Below, in pieces: positions 20,060 to 29,231 of a stretch of DNA of 64,000 nucleotides; the stretch's first letter is position 1, and each line of letters opens with the position of its first letter. The stretch comes from Nitrobacter sp051535215. GTDB lineage: Bacteria > Pseudomonadota > Alphaproteobacteria > Rhizobiales > Xanthobacteraceae. A program made the translations under genes and the position numbers. Where the stretch lies: the NCBI RefSeq assembly GCF_051535215.1, contig NZ_JBPPLY010000005.1, forward strand, positions 124,001 through 188,000. The letters are read 5' to 3'. Below the pieces are notes generated by a model. It made no database searches and was not told the DNA's origin. It worked only from the letters and a program-made list of their open reading frames with translations.

Positions 20060-21916
20060 TTATGTCCCGCGGCTGCGCTTCAGCGCGCCGTTGAGCAGCG
20101 CACGATAAAGCCTGTCCGAAAACCTGTTCGGGTGATCGAGGCCCATGCGCGCCAGCGCGGGCTGTATCGACGCATCGCCGGGGCGCAATCCTTCCATCAG
20201 CAAACCGGCGAGGGCCAATGGTGAGCGCGACGCGTCACGCAAGGATTCAAGCGCCGGGATCAGCCGCTGCTCCACCTCGGTGAAATCGCTGCCGAACGGA
20301 AACGCCGGCAGCAGACCAGCCGCCTGCGCGGGCCTCAGCGCGTCGGCAATACGCGCCGGCGTATTGTCGCAATGCGCCGCAGGAATCCGGTGATCGCGCG
20401 GCAGCTTTCCGGCGTCGACCGCCTGCCGCATGAGTTGGTCCTGGAAACGTGAATCCGCGACGTTGAGCATCGCGGCGATCACCTCGGCATCGGACTTGCC
20501 GCGCAGATCCGCCACGCCGTATTCGGTGACGACGATATCGCGCAGGTGGCGCGGGATGGTGGCATGACCATAGGACCAGCGGATGTTGGATACCACGCCG
20601 CGCTTCTCGCGCCGCGTCGATTCCAGCGTAAGGATCGAGCGCGCGCCTTCGAGCGCAAAGGCCTGCGCGACGAAATTGTACTGCCCGCCGACGCCGCTCA
20701 CCACCTGACCGTTTTCGAGACCGTCGGAGATCGCGGCTCCCATCAAAGTCGCCATCATGGTGTTGTTGACGAAGCGCGCATCGACGCGGTCGCGACGCCT
20801 GGCGGCCTCGTCGCCGTAAAGTTCATTGGTGAAGGACACCGCCGTCATCTGGATGCGCGCGCGTTGCACAGGCGTCATCTCGCGCAAGGCGCGGTAGAAC
20901 GATTGCGGCCCCAGAAAGAACGCGCCGTGCAGAACGGCGCCATCGACCTCGCGCCTGAGCACGCCGGCCTCGATCAGCCCGAGGAACGCCTCGAACACCA
21001 TTTCGCTGACGCCATAAAGCCCGGCTGCGAACGGCGCGGTTTCTTTCATCGCGCTGTTCGGAGCGAGCCGCGCCGCGATGTCGCGAAAACGCGCACTATC
21101 ACGGTGGCGAAGAATCAGGCTTTGCGCCAGCGCGTCACCGACCTGGCCGATGCCGATCTGCAACGTGCCGCCGTCCTTGATGAGCCCCGCCGCATGCAGG
21201 CCGATTGCGTATTTGGTATCCGACACAGGCTCGGACGGCGGCGCGAACAGCGGAAAATCGGTCTCGGGGCTGTCCAGGATGGCGCTGAATTCGCTTGCCG
21301 GGAGATCGCCCGCGCCGGGCATGAACGGCAGTTGCGAATTGACCTGCCCCACCAGCTTGAACGACGCCCGGCCGGCGGCGCGGGCGCGCAGGAGATCGAG
21401 CGTGGTGTCGGTGTTGCAGCTCAGACTGTAGCGCGTCTCGCCGTCCACGACGCGCTTGGCCACAAGCTGGGTGATGACGTTGAGGCCGCGGTCGAGGATA
21501 TAGGATGCGGCGTGGGTGTAATTGGCGGCGATATAATGTTGCTGGGCATAGGCGTTGCGCAGCCACTTGCCCGCCAGAAAAAAGAATTCGGTGACCTTGA
21601 TGTTCGGCGGCAGCTCGCCTTTGTGCAAGGCGGCGGCGTAATCGAGGTCGGGCCAGCCGCCGAACAGGCGCTCGATCACCGGTGCGATGAATCGCTTTTC
21701 CAACTCGCTTGAGGGCCGTGGTTTCTCCAACGTCAGCGCCGAGAAGAAAGTCAGGTCGAGATTGCGATCGGCTGCAGCACGCTGATAGAGCGCATTGATG
21801 ATGTGATTGGCCTTGCCGAGCCCAAGCGGCAATCCCACCATCAGATGGGAGCCGACATCGCGAATGATGTCGTCGACAATCGCGGCGGGATCGGTGAAAA
21901 TTTTGGGCATCAGCAA
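20060..21916 (-). CDS. Acetyl-CoA hydrolase/transferase family protein
   Basis: A 618-residue member of the acyl-CoA hydrolase/CoA-transferase family. The N-terminal third (IFTDPAAIVDDIIRDVGSHL...LGLGKANHIINALYQR) resembles the transferase domain. The C-terminal domain has GTLQIGIGQVGDALAQSLI, GVGGQYNFVAQAFALEGARS with a candidate catalytic Glu context (TLESTRREKRG), and VVTEYGVADLRGKSDAEVI, which is diagnostic for the C-terminal domain. It is longer than ordinary acetyl-CoA hydrolases of about 500 residues. The CoA donor and acceptor are unknown. ATG 21916 or 21910 (MPKIFTDP) could be the start. Confidence 0.85.
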   Translation of the reverse strand: MLMPKIFTDPAAIVDDIIRDVGSHLMVGLPLGLGKANHIINALYQRAAADRNLDLTFFSALTLEKPRPSSELEKRFIAPVIERLFGGWPDLDYAAALHKGELPPNIKVTEFFFLAGKWLRNAYAQQHYIAANYTHAASYILDRGLNVITQLVAKRVVDGETRYSLSCNTDTTLDLLRARAAGRASFKLVGQVNSQLPFMPGAGDLPASEFSAILDSPETDFPLFAPPSEPVSDTKYAIGLHAAGLIKDGGTLQIGIGQVGDALAQSLILRHRDSARFRDIAARLAPNSAMKETAPFAAGLYGVSEMVFEAFLGLIEAGVLRREVDGAVLHGAFFLGPQSFYRALREMTPVQRARIQMTAVSFTNELYGDEAARRRDRVDARFVNNTMMATLMGAAISDGLENGQVVSGVGGQYNFVAQAFALEGARSILTLESTRREKRGVVSNIRWSYGHATIPRHLRDIVVTEYGVADLRGKSDAEVIAAMLNVADSRFQDQLMRQAVDAGKLPRDHRIPAAHCDNTPARIADALRPAQAAGLLPAFPFGSDFTEVEQRLIPALESLRDASRSPLALAGLLMEGLRPGDASIQPALARMGLDHPNRFSDRLYRALLNGALKRSRGT

Positions 21917-21992
21917 ATAGTCTGCATATCGATCAAATTCGGCGCACTTTCCCGCCTTCCACGCCGCGGCTCTCGCCGCAACGATACTGGCG

Positions 21993-23249
21993 TCATTCGT
22001 TCAAATCCCGGGACAGCACCAGCCGGTCGCGGCGGCGCGCCCTTACGCCTTTAGCTTCGAGGCCGGCAACGATGGCGCTGCCGTGCGCCGTGTCCTGGGC
22101 CTCGATCACCAGTTCGACCTCGGTCATGTTGGCCGACAACGCGCTGAACAGACGCTGATGCTGCACCTCGACGATGTTGCCGCGGAGTTCCGCGATAATG
22201 CAGGCGAGTTCGGCGAGCGCGCCCGGCTTGTCGGATATCTCCACCACGAGGTCGATCAGCCGGCCGTCGCGCACCAGCCCGCGCATCAGCACATTGGCGA
22301 GTGTGCGCGTGTCGATATTGCCGCCGGAAATGATCAACCCGACTTTCCGTCCGACAAATCGGGCGGGATTGCTCATCAGCGCCGCGAGCGCAGCCGCGCC
22401 CGCGCCTTCCGTCACGGTCTTCTCGATCTCCAGCATCTGGATGACGGCCTTTTCGATCAGGCGTTCCGCCACCGTCATCACCTCGATGCCGTATTCGCGC
22501 AGGATCGCCAGCGGCAGCGCGCCGACGTCGCGCACCGCGATACCTTCGGCGATGGTCGCGCCGCCAACCGAGATCGGACGCCCGGCGAGATGCTGCGCCA
22601 CGGCGGCGTAGGACTCCACCTCGACGCCGATGACCTCGACGGCCGACGTATGGTTCGCCGCCGCGATCGCGCAGCCCGCGACCAGTCCTCCGCCACCGAC
22701 CGGCGTCAGGATACAGTCGAGCGTCGGCTGATCCTCCAGCATCTCGATCGCCACCGTGCCCTGCCCCGCGATCACGGCCGGATCGTTATAGGGATGGACA
22801 AAGACGAGATTTTCGTCCGCGGCCAGTTGCCGGGCAAAGGCGGCGGATTCCGCCAGAATCTCGCCCTCGAGCCGAACCCGCGCCCCGAGCTTTCTCGTCC
22901 GCGACACCTTCACGAACGGCGTCGACTTCGGCATCACGATGGTGGCGGCGATGCCGAGGTTGTGAGCGTGATAGGCGACGCCCTGGGCGTGGTTGCCGGC
23001 GGACATGGCGATGACGCCGCGGCGCGCCTCCTCAGGCGACAGCGTGAGCAGCTTGTTGGCCGCGCCACGTTCCTTGAAGGAGGCGACGAACTGCTGGTTT
23101 TCCAGTTTTAACCAGACCTCTGCGCCGCTGATATCGGACAGCGTGCGCGAATGGACCAGGGGCGTGCGGATCACCCGGCCGGCGAGACGGTCCGCGGCCG
23201 CCCGCAGATCCGCCACGCCGATGGATTTGCCGTGCTCTGCATCGCTCAT
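21993..23249 (-). CDS. Threonine ammonia-lyase with ACT domain
   Basis: PLP enzyme deaminating threonine to 2-oxobutanoate, 418 residues. The PLP lysine is in QQFVASFKERGAANKL; the phosphate-binding glycine loop is PVGGGGLVAG; SAGNHAQGVAYHA is the substrate loop. The C-terminal 80 residues (VVEISDKPGALAELACIIAELRGNIVEV) form a single ACT domain, as in the shorter IlvA/TdcB-type enzyme. The minus-strand frame runs on to 23525, but ATG 23249, preceded by GAGGGACAAGT, gives the family N-terminus. The 2-oxobutanoate can feed propionyl-CoA, the pathway of the mutase genes earlier in the window; that link is inference. Confidence 0.93.
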   Translation of the reverse strand: MSDAEHGKSIGVADLRAAADRLAGRVIRTPLVHSRTLSDISGAEVWLKLENQQFVASFKERGAANKLLTLSPEEARRGVIAMSAGNHAQGVAYHAHNLGIAATIVMPKSTPFVKVSRTRKLGARVRLEGEILAESAAFARQLAADENLVFVHPYNDPAVIAGQGTVAIEMLEDQPTLDCILTPVGGGGLVAGCAIAAANHTSAVEVIGVEVESYAAVAQHLAGRPISVGGATIAEGIAVRDVGALPLAILREYGIEVMTVAERLIEKAVIQMLEIEKTVTEGAGAAALAALMSNPARFVGRKVGLIISGGNIDTRTLANVLMRGLVRDGRLIDLVVEISDKPGALAELACIIAELRGNIVEVQHQRLFSALSANMTEVELVIEAQDTAHGSAIVAGLEAKGVRARRRDRLVLSRDLNE

Positions 23250-23572
23250 ACTTGTCCCTCGGTGAGTGGTCGAACGCGGGTTTATGCTACCTGCGGGAAA
23301 TTCGAAACAGGTATCGTCAACGGCCTCGCCTTGTCCGCGCGAGGTGAAGATCATGGAAAATGGCGGTCCGGGCCAGATTCTCGGAGACCGTCGGCTATCG
23401 CCGCTGACCGAAGCCCTGATTTCGCGCAAAAAACATACCGGCGCATTAATATTTGCGATTGCTGCGGCCACAACAGCCGGCACCGGGAGACCCTCCTCCG
23501 CCGGGACCGGCGCGGCGCGTGACAAACCGTCTCGGCTTCGTCCATGATTTGCGCCGAACGCAAGGAGCTCGA
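23250..23572. other. Intergenic region upstream of threonine ammonia-lyase
   Basis: A 323-bp stretch between divergent genes. It contains the ribosome site of the threonine ammonia-lyase (minus) and AAGGAG at 23562 for the small membrane protein (plus). Open frames through it are extensions or shadows with no protein-like character, and I see no convincing operator. Confidence 0.45.
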
Positions 23573-23860
23573 ATGTCCGCCATTGATCCTCTGACTGCTG
23601 CGGGTGTCGTCCTGGCCACCGCGGCGACCGATGCCGTCTATGTGATGTTCACCTCTGCCGTGGTGGCGCGACGGCGGGTGCCGGCGGCGACCTGGAGCAG
23701 CGTCTGGTATCTGCTTTCGTCCTTCGCGGTGATCAGCTATACCGAAAATTGGGTCTATGTCGCCTTCGCGGCGGTCGGCTCCTGGCTCGGCGCCTTCGCG
23801 ACCATCACCTTCCTGCACCGCCCGCCCGGGGGGCCGCCGGTCGGCGCGTCGGTGGAGTGA
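23573..23860 (+). CDS. Small membrane protein of unknown function
   Basis: A 95-residue protein with two or three hydrophobic helices (PLTAAGVVLATAATDAVYVM, SSVWYLLSSFAVISY, VYVAFAAVGSWLGAFATITF) and a short Pro/Gly tail. AAGGAG sits 6 bp before ATG 23573, a strong ribosome site supporting this start over upstream frames. No family assigned with confidence. A palindromic repeat follows at 23901. Confidence 0.68.
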   Translation: MSAIDPLTAAGVVLATAATDAVYVMFTSAVVARRRVPAATWSSVWYLLSSFAVISYTENWVYVAFAAVGSWLGAFATITFLHRPPGGPPVGASVE

Positions 23861-23900
23861 AGAGAGCACAATGATCTACGAAATCGCCGATCGTTTTTGT

Positions 23901-23992
23901 CGTCATTCCGGGACGCGTCGAAGACGCGAACCCGGAATCCGATGCGCAATTGCGCATCTGTGATCGCCGCTAAGGCGGCGTCCGGAATGACG
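23901..23992. repeat. Dispersed palindromic repeat (CGTCATTCCGG...CCGGAATGACG type)
   Basis: CGTCATTCCGGGACGCGTC at the left is answered by GGCGTCCGGAATGACG at the right, with an internal perfect palindrome GATGCGCAATTGCGCATC. It is the third repeat family in the window and sits between the small membrane protein gene and the convergent end of dnaE2, leaving 11 bp to the dnaE2 stop. Confidence 0.7.
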
Positions 23993-24003
23993 TGGGGAGG
24001 CTT

Positions 24004-27000
24004 TCAATGAAAATCGCGCGAGCGCGGCAGGATGCGCACATCGCGCGGATGGCGGGTGCGTTGCGCGGGATTGTCGGGATGATCGCGACGATCATCGTTG
24101 AGCGGCTCGGCCGGTGCAGCCGGCGACGGCAGCGGATGTGAGACAAGCGCGTCGTTCGCCAGATGCATCAGCTCAGCGGAGCGATCGGTCAGTTTATCCG
24201 CGACCAGATGCACGACCTGCTCCGGGCTACTCTGGATAGTGCCCTCCACTTCGATCAGCCGCGCGCCCATCACCTCCTTGCGATAACGCTCCATGATTTT
24301 TGGCCACACCACGATATTGGCGATACCGGTCTCGTCCTCCAGCGTCATGAACACGACGCCCTTGGAACTGCCCGGCCGCTGCCGCACCAGCACGACACCC
24401 ACGCATTTGACGCGGCGCTTATCGTTGGCATGCGAGACCTCCGCGCAACTCACCACGCGCTCGCGAGTGAACATCGCGCGCAAAAACTCCATCGGGTGCC
24501 CCTTCAGCGACAGCCGCACGGTCTGATAATCGGCGACCACCTGCTCCGGCAGCGGCATTTCGGGCAGCGGCGCGGCATGTTCGTCCGGCAGTTCGCGCGC
24601 GACGGCGCTTTCGAACAACGGCAGCGGCACATCGTCCGGAAGGCGGCGCACCGCCCACAGCGCCGCGCGGCGGTCAAACCCGAGCGAGCGGAAGGCATCG
24701 GCATCGGCCAGCAGGATCAGCGCGCGCTTCGGCAGTTTCGTATCGCGGGCGAAATCCTCGATGGAGGTGAAGGACCGGCGTTGCCGCGCGGCGACAATCC
24801 GCTCGCCCCAGTCGTCAGATGTCAACGAAGAAGAAGATAACTGTTCTTGAGACGGCGGGTTTGAAGCCCCAATCCACGCATTGCCTGCTCTCTCCCCCCT
24901 TGTGGGGGAAAGGTGAAGAGAGGGGTATCTCAAGCACTGGTCTTGTAGCTTACCCCTCTCCCTGACCCTCTCCCACAAGGGGATCGGGAACAACTTTTCA
25001 TCGGCCACCTGCTGCTTGCCTCTCTCCTCATCCGGATCGACCCACTTGAATCCGTCGATCTGGCGGAAGCCGAGCCGCACCGCGTGATGCGCGCCCGCGC
25101 GCTCCTCCAGAGTGTTCTGCGAATGGCTGAACGAAACATCGATGGGCCGCACCTCGACGCCGTTCTTTTTGGCATCTCCCACGATCTGCGCCGGCGCATA
25201 AAAACCCATCGGCTGCGAATTCAGCAAGGAGCAGCAAAACGCGTCGGGATGGAAATGCTTCAGCCACGACGAGACGTAAACAAGTTGCGCAAAGCTCGCC
25301 GCATGGCTTTCCGGAAAGCCATAGGAGCCGAATCCCTTGATCTGCTCGAAACAGTTTTTCGCGAACACGGGATCGTAGCCGCGCGCGATCATGCTGTTGA
25401 CCATCTTCTCCTGAAAGGAGCCGATGGTGCCTACGTTGCGGAACGTCGCCATGGCGCGACGTAACCCATTCGCCTCTTCCGAGGTGAATTTCGCGGCGAC
25501 GATGGCGATGCGCATCGCCTGTTCCTGAAACAGCGGCACGCCCAGCGTGCGCTTCAGAACATTCCGTAGTTCATTCTTGTCGCCGCCTTTCGGATAGGGA
25601 TAGTCGATCTTGTCGGAATCCATGGCGCGCCGCTTCAGGTAGGGGTGCACCATGTCGCCCTGGATCGGGCCGGGACGGACGATGGCGACCTCGATGACGA
25701 GATCGTAGAACGTGCGCGGCCTCAAGCGCGGCAGCATGTTCATCTGCGCCCGGCTCTCGACCTGGAATACGCCGATGGATTCGCCACGACACAGCATATC
25801 GTAGACCGGCTTCTCATCCTGCGGGATCGTCGCCAACTCCCATCGCTCACCCTTGTGATCCGCGATCAGGTCAAAACATTTGCGGATGCAGGTCAGCATG
25901 CCGAGCGCCAGCACGTCGACCTTCATCATCCGTAATGTATCGACATCGTCCTTGTCCCACTCGATGAAGGTGCGGTCATCCATCGCCGCATTCCCGATCG
26001 GAACGTAAGTGTCGAGCCGGTCCTGCGTCAGCACGTAGCCGCCGATATGCTGCGACAGGTGACGCGGAAAGCCGATCAACTCGGTGGCGAGTTCGACGGC
26101 GCGGCGCACCATCGGGTTTTGCGGATCGAATCCGGCCTGCCTGACCTGCATGTCGCTGACGTCGTCGCCCCAGCTTCCCCAGACCGTATCCGCGAGCGCC
26201 GCCGTCACATCCTCGGTCAGGCCCAGCGCCTTGCCGACATCGCGAATGGCGCTGCGCGGCCGATAGCGGATGACGGTGGCGATGATCGCGGCGCGGTGAC
26301 GGCCGTAGCGGCGATAGACATACTGCATGACCTCCTCGCGGCGCGAATGCTCGAAATCGACGTCGATATCGGGCGGCTCCAGCCGCTCCTTGGAAATAAA
26401 ACGTTCGAACAGCAGGTCGACCTTAGTGGGATCGACGGAGGTAATGCCGAGCACGTAACAGACTGCCGAATTCGCCGCCGAGCCGCGCCCCTGGCACAGG
26501 ATGTTCTGCGCGCGCGCCCAGTGCACGATGTCATGCACGGTGAGAAAGTAATGGGCGTAGTTGAGTTCAGCGATCAGGTCCAATTCCTTGCGGAGAACCG
26601 TTTTCAGATCTTCATCCGCACCTTCCGGAAAATATTTTTCGACACCTGCCCACGTGAGATCCTCCAGATGACGCTGCGCCGTCTTGCCCGGCGGCACCGG
26701 CTCGTCGGGATACTGGTATTTGAGCTGGTCGAGCGAAAATTCGATGCGCGAGGCGAACGCCACGGTTTCGGCGATCGCCTCTGGAATATCGCGAAACAGC
26801 AGCGCCATCTCATGTACCGGCTTCAGATGCCGCTCGGCGTTGACTTCCAGCTTGCACCCGATGGCATCGATGACAGTCTTTTCGCGGATGCAGGTCAGCA
26901 CATCCTGCAAGGGACGCCGCGCGGAATGATGATACAGCACCTCGTTGGTTGCGAGCAGCGGCACGCGCGCGGTGGTCGCGATCCGGTGCAATCGCAGCAG

Positions 27001-27525
27001 GCGGCGACGGTCGTCGCCGCGATAGAGCAGGCTTGCCGCGAGCCAGACGCCATCCGCGCTGCTCTGCCGCAATCGCTCCAGCGCTTTAAGCGCGGCCACT
27101 GCCTCGAAGCGATGCGGCAACGCCAGCACGAGAAGCTGGCCTTCGGCAAACTCCAGCAAATCATCCAATGTCAGGTGACATTCGCCCTTCTCCGCCCCCA
27201 GCTTGCCTTTGCTGAGCAACTGACAGAGTCGGCCATAAGCATTGCGATCGCTGGGATAGACAAGAATGTCTGGCGCCCCATCGATGAACACGAGACGCGA
27301 ACCGACGAGCAGTCTTGGCTTGTGGTGAACTTTGGGATTTTGCAGCTCGGTATAAGCACGCACCACGCCCGCCAGCGTATTGCGATCGGCAATGCCAATC
27401 ATCGGAAGGCGCAATTCGCTCGCCTGATGCACATATTCCTGCGGATGCGAACCGCCATACAGAAACGAGAAGTTGGTCATGATGCCGATTTCGGCAAAGG
27501 CCGGACTATCGCGCGGATGCTTCAT
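24004..27525 (-). CDS. dnaE2: Error-prone DNA polymerase III alpha subunit DnaE2 (ImuC)
   Basis: Catalytic polymerase of the SOS mutasome for translesion synthesis and damage-induced mutagenesis, 1173 residues. The N-terminal PHP domain starts EIGIMTNFSFLYGGSHPQEY. The C-family active site has LCQGRGSAANSAVCYVLGIT and the acidic PPDIDVDFEHSRREEV motif; QHIGGYVLTQDRLD and FGSYGFPESHAASFAQLVYV follow. The C-terminal OB-fold region contains CVGVVLVRQRPGSSKGVVFM. Residues about 845-880 are an in-frame intrusion from a dispersed repeat (see 24888-24992). The ATG overlaps the imuB stop by 4 bp. It is last gene of the imuA-imuB-dnaE2 operon. Confidence 0.95.
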   Translation of the reverse strand: MKHPRDSPAFAEIGIMTNFSFLYGGSHPQEYVHQASELRLPMIGIADRNTLAGVVRAYTELQNPKVHHKPRLLVGSRLVFIDGAPDILVYPSDRNAYGRLCQLLSKGKLGAEKGECHLTLDDLLEFAEGQLLVLALPHRFEAVAALKALERLRQSSADGVWLAASLLYRGDDRRRLLRLHRIATTARVPLLATNEVLYHHSARRPLQDVLTCIREKTVIDAIGCKLEVNAERHLKPVHEMALLFRDIPEAIAETVAFASRIEFSLDQLKYQYPDEPVPPGKTAQRHLEDLTWAGVEKYFPEGADEDLKTVLRKELDLIAELNYAHYFLTVHDIVHWARAQNILCQGRGSAANSAVCYVLGITSVDPTKVDLLFERFISKERLEPPDIDVDFEHSRREEVMQYVYRRYGRHRAAIIATVIRYRPRSAIRDVGKALGLTEDVTAALADTVWGSWGDDVSDMQVRQAGFDPQNPMVRRAVELATELIGFPRHLSQHIGGYVLTQDRLDTYVPIGNAAMDDRTFIEWDKDDVDTLRMMKVDVLALGMLTCIRKCFDLIADHKGERWELATIPQDEKPVYDMLCRGESIGVFQVESRAQMNMLPRLRPRTFYDLVIEVAIVRPGPIQGDMVHPYLKRRAMDSDKIDYPYPKGGDKNELRNVLKRTLGVPLFQEQAMRIAIVAAKFTSEEANGLRRAMATFRNVGTIGSFQEKMVNSMIARGYDPVFAKNCFEQIKGFGSYGFPESHAASFAQLVYVSSWLKHFHPDAFCCSLLNSQPMGFYAPAQIVGDAKKNGVEVRPIDVSFSHSQNTLEERAGAHHAVRLGFRQIDGFKWVDPDEERGKQQVADEKLFPIPLWERVRERGKLQDQCLRYPSLHLSPTRGERAGNAWIGASNPPSQEQLSSSSLTSDDWGERIVAARQRRSFTSIEDFARDTKLPKRALILLADADAFRSLGFDRRAALWAVRRLPDDVPLPLFESAVARELPDEHAAPLPEMPLPEQVVADYQTVRLSLKGHPMEFLRAMFTRERVVSCAEVSHANDKRRVKCVGVVLVRQRPGSSKGVVFMTLEDETGIANIVVWPKIMERYRKEVMGARLIEVEGTIQSSPEQVVHLVADKLTDRSAELMHLANDALVSHPLPSPAAPAEPLNDDRRDHPDNPAQRTRHPRDVRILPRSRDFH
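24888..24992. repeat. Palindromic repeat inserted in frame within dnaE2
   Basis: The left arm (CTCTCCCCCCTTGTGGGGGA then GAGAGGGGTA) and the right arm (TACCCCTCTCCCTGACCCTC then TCCCACAAGGGG) are imperfect inverted copies about 35 bases long around a short spacer. On the dnaE2 strand it encodes PLWERVRERGK and LSPTRGERAG, the peptide typical of translated copies of this repeat in related genomes. Flanking residues (GFRQIDGFKW before, DDWGERIVAARQRRSF after) are normal DnaE2 sequence, so the reading frame survives the insertion. Confidence 0.75.
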
Positions 27526-29231
27526 GCGAACAGCCCGTGCAGGAACCAGCGGAACGTCTGGACTTCACGCCCGTAAATTCCTTCGCGATAAAGCCAATAA
27601 CGTACGCCTTCCCTATCCTCGGCACGAAAATAATCACGCGTCAGCGTGCTGCTGTCGGCGCGGGCGACTGCCACCTCGCCCTGTGGCGGATGCAGGCGCA
27701 TGAATTCATCGTCAGGTTCAGGCGACAAGGACTGCTCGCAGCGATTCCACCATTCCATGGCGATGCGTTCGGGTCCTTCGACGTGTGCAATGAGACACTG
27801 GCGATGACGCCATTTGAACTGCGCCGGCGGTCCATCCGGAAACATCGCCGTCACATCGATCGGCTCCGGTGGCGCAAACATGCGCAGCGGCCGCAGCGGC
27901 GGCTCACCCTCGATACGCTCCAACCATTCGGCACGCATGGCCGCCGCAAGATGCTGTTGCGCCGGCACCGGGAGCGACGCGCGCTCCGGAATGTGGGTGT
28001 TCTGCGGCAGGTGCACGACGACGCGATGACTGCCGATGCGGGCGGCAAGACGATCGACCAGCGCCGCCACCTCGTCATTGTCCCTGACATGTGTGTCGAG
28101 GTCGCGCTGCTCCTGTATCACGAGATCGGTCCGGACGGCGGACAGCCGCACCATATCGAAACCGAAGCCGGGGTCGAGCGGATCGGCCAACGCGTCGAGC
28201 CGCTCGCGGAACAAACGATCGATGGTCTCGCCGCGCGTGACCGGACGTCCGGTCTCGACAGCAATGACGCGCACCGCGCCGTCGGTGCGGAAAAAACCTG
28301 CTTCCAGCCGCCGCGCTCCCTTGCCCTGTTTTTCCATCGCGGCGATGAGCGTGCGCGCAAGGCTCGCCAGCGTCATCGCGATCGCGCCGTCGGTGGCGAT
28401 CGGCTCGGCGAAGCGTTTCTCGACGATAAAATCCGGCAGCGGCTTGCGCGGGTTGATCGGCGCGTCGCTTTGCCCCAGCGTCTGTTCCAGAAGCACAGTG
28501 AAAGTCGATCCGAACCGCGCCGCGATCTCGTGGCGGCCGCGCGCGGCGACATCGCCGATGGTTTTCAGCCCGGCGCGGCGCAGCCCGCGCGTGATCGCAT
28601 CATCCGCGCCGAGCGTGAACACCGGCAGCGCCGCAACCGCTCGGGCCTCCTTGCCGGGCGCAACGATCCGGCCATGGGTATGACGCGTCAGCGCCCGCGC
28701 GCAGGCCGGCGTGCCGGCGATCGCCGCGCTGACGACAAAACCCTGCCGCGTCAGCGCGCCGCACAGCGCATTCATCAGCGCCGCCTCGCCGCCGAACAGA
28801 TGCGCGCAGCCGGTGATGTCCAGAAGCAGACCCTGCGGCGGATCGAGCGCCACCAGCGGCGTGAAGCGGTCGCACCAGTCGGCGATATCGTTCAGGATTT
28901 TGGCGTCGGCCATCTCATCGGCGTCGAACACGTCGATGCCGGGGCAGATCGCGCGGGCATTGGCCAGCGGCAACCCGACCGCGAGACCGATCCGCGCGGC
29001 CGCGTCATCCAGCGCGGCGATGACCAGCGCGTTGTTCTGTTTGGCGACGACGATGCGGGGAAATCTCTTCTCCATAATGGTCGGGCTTAATTGCGAACCA
29101 CGACAGGCTTCAACCAGTCCGTCGGAGCGCAACAACTCGCGCACGATCCGGTCGGTCGGCAGACGCGGAAGCCACAGGCTGAGGATGCGTCTGCGCGCCA
29201 CGGATCGAGACGTCACGGAAGAGGCACTCAT
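27522..29231 (-). CDS. imuB: ImuB, catalytically inactive Y-family polymerase homologue
   Basis: Adaptor subunit of the ImuABC mutasome, which recruits DnaE2 to the beta clamp. The 569-residue protein has a Y-family fold: palm (RRRILSLWLPRLPTDRIVRE), LLDITGCAHLFGGEAALMNA and the fingers/thumb region, but lacks the usual first active-site Asp (LSLWLPRLPTDR where DinB has D), as in other ImuB proteins. The C-terminal tail is long and Pro/Arg-rich. I chose ATG 29231; the frame extends to 29297 inside imuA. Overlap with imuA is about 122 bp, and with dnaE2 is 4 bp. Confidence 0.92.
   Translation of the reverse strand: MSASSVTSRSVARRRILSLWLPRLPTDRIVRELLRSDGLVEACRGSQLSPTIMEKRFPRIVVAKQNNALVIAALDDAAARIGLAVGLPLANARAICPGIDVFDADEMADAKILNDIADWCDRFTPLVALDPPQGLLLDITGCAHLFGGEAALMNALCGALTRQGFVVSAAIAGTPACARALTRHTHGRIVAPGKEARAVAALPVFTLGADDAITRGLRRAGLKTIGDVAARGRHEIAARFGSTFTVLLEQTLGQSDAPINPRKPLPDFIVEKRFAEPIATDGAIAMTLASLARTLIAAMEKQGKGARRLEAGFFRTDGAVRVIAVETGRPVTRGETIDRLFRERLDALADPLDPGFGFDMVRLSAVRTDLVIQEQRDLDTHVRDNDEVAALVDRLAARIGSHRVVVHLPQNTHIPERASLPVPAQQHLAAAMRAEWLERIEGEPPLRPLRMFAPPEPIDVTAMFPDGPPAQFKWRHRQCLIAHVEGPERIAMEWWNRCEQSLSPEPDDEFMRLHPPQGEVAVARADSSTLTRDYFRAEDREGVRYWLYREGIYGREVQTFRWFLHGLFA

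Noticed and set aside
23250..23525. N-terminal extension of threonine ammonia-lyase
   Set aside because: The extra residues are not protein-like, and ATG 23249 has a strong ribosome site.
26047..27576. Long plus-strand frame opposite dnaE2
   Set aside because: It is antisense to conserved DnaE2 and His/Gln/Arg-rich, with no domain; a shadow frame.
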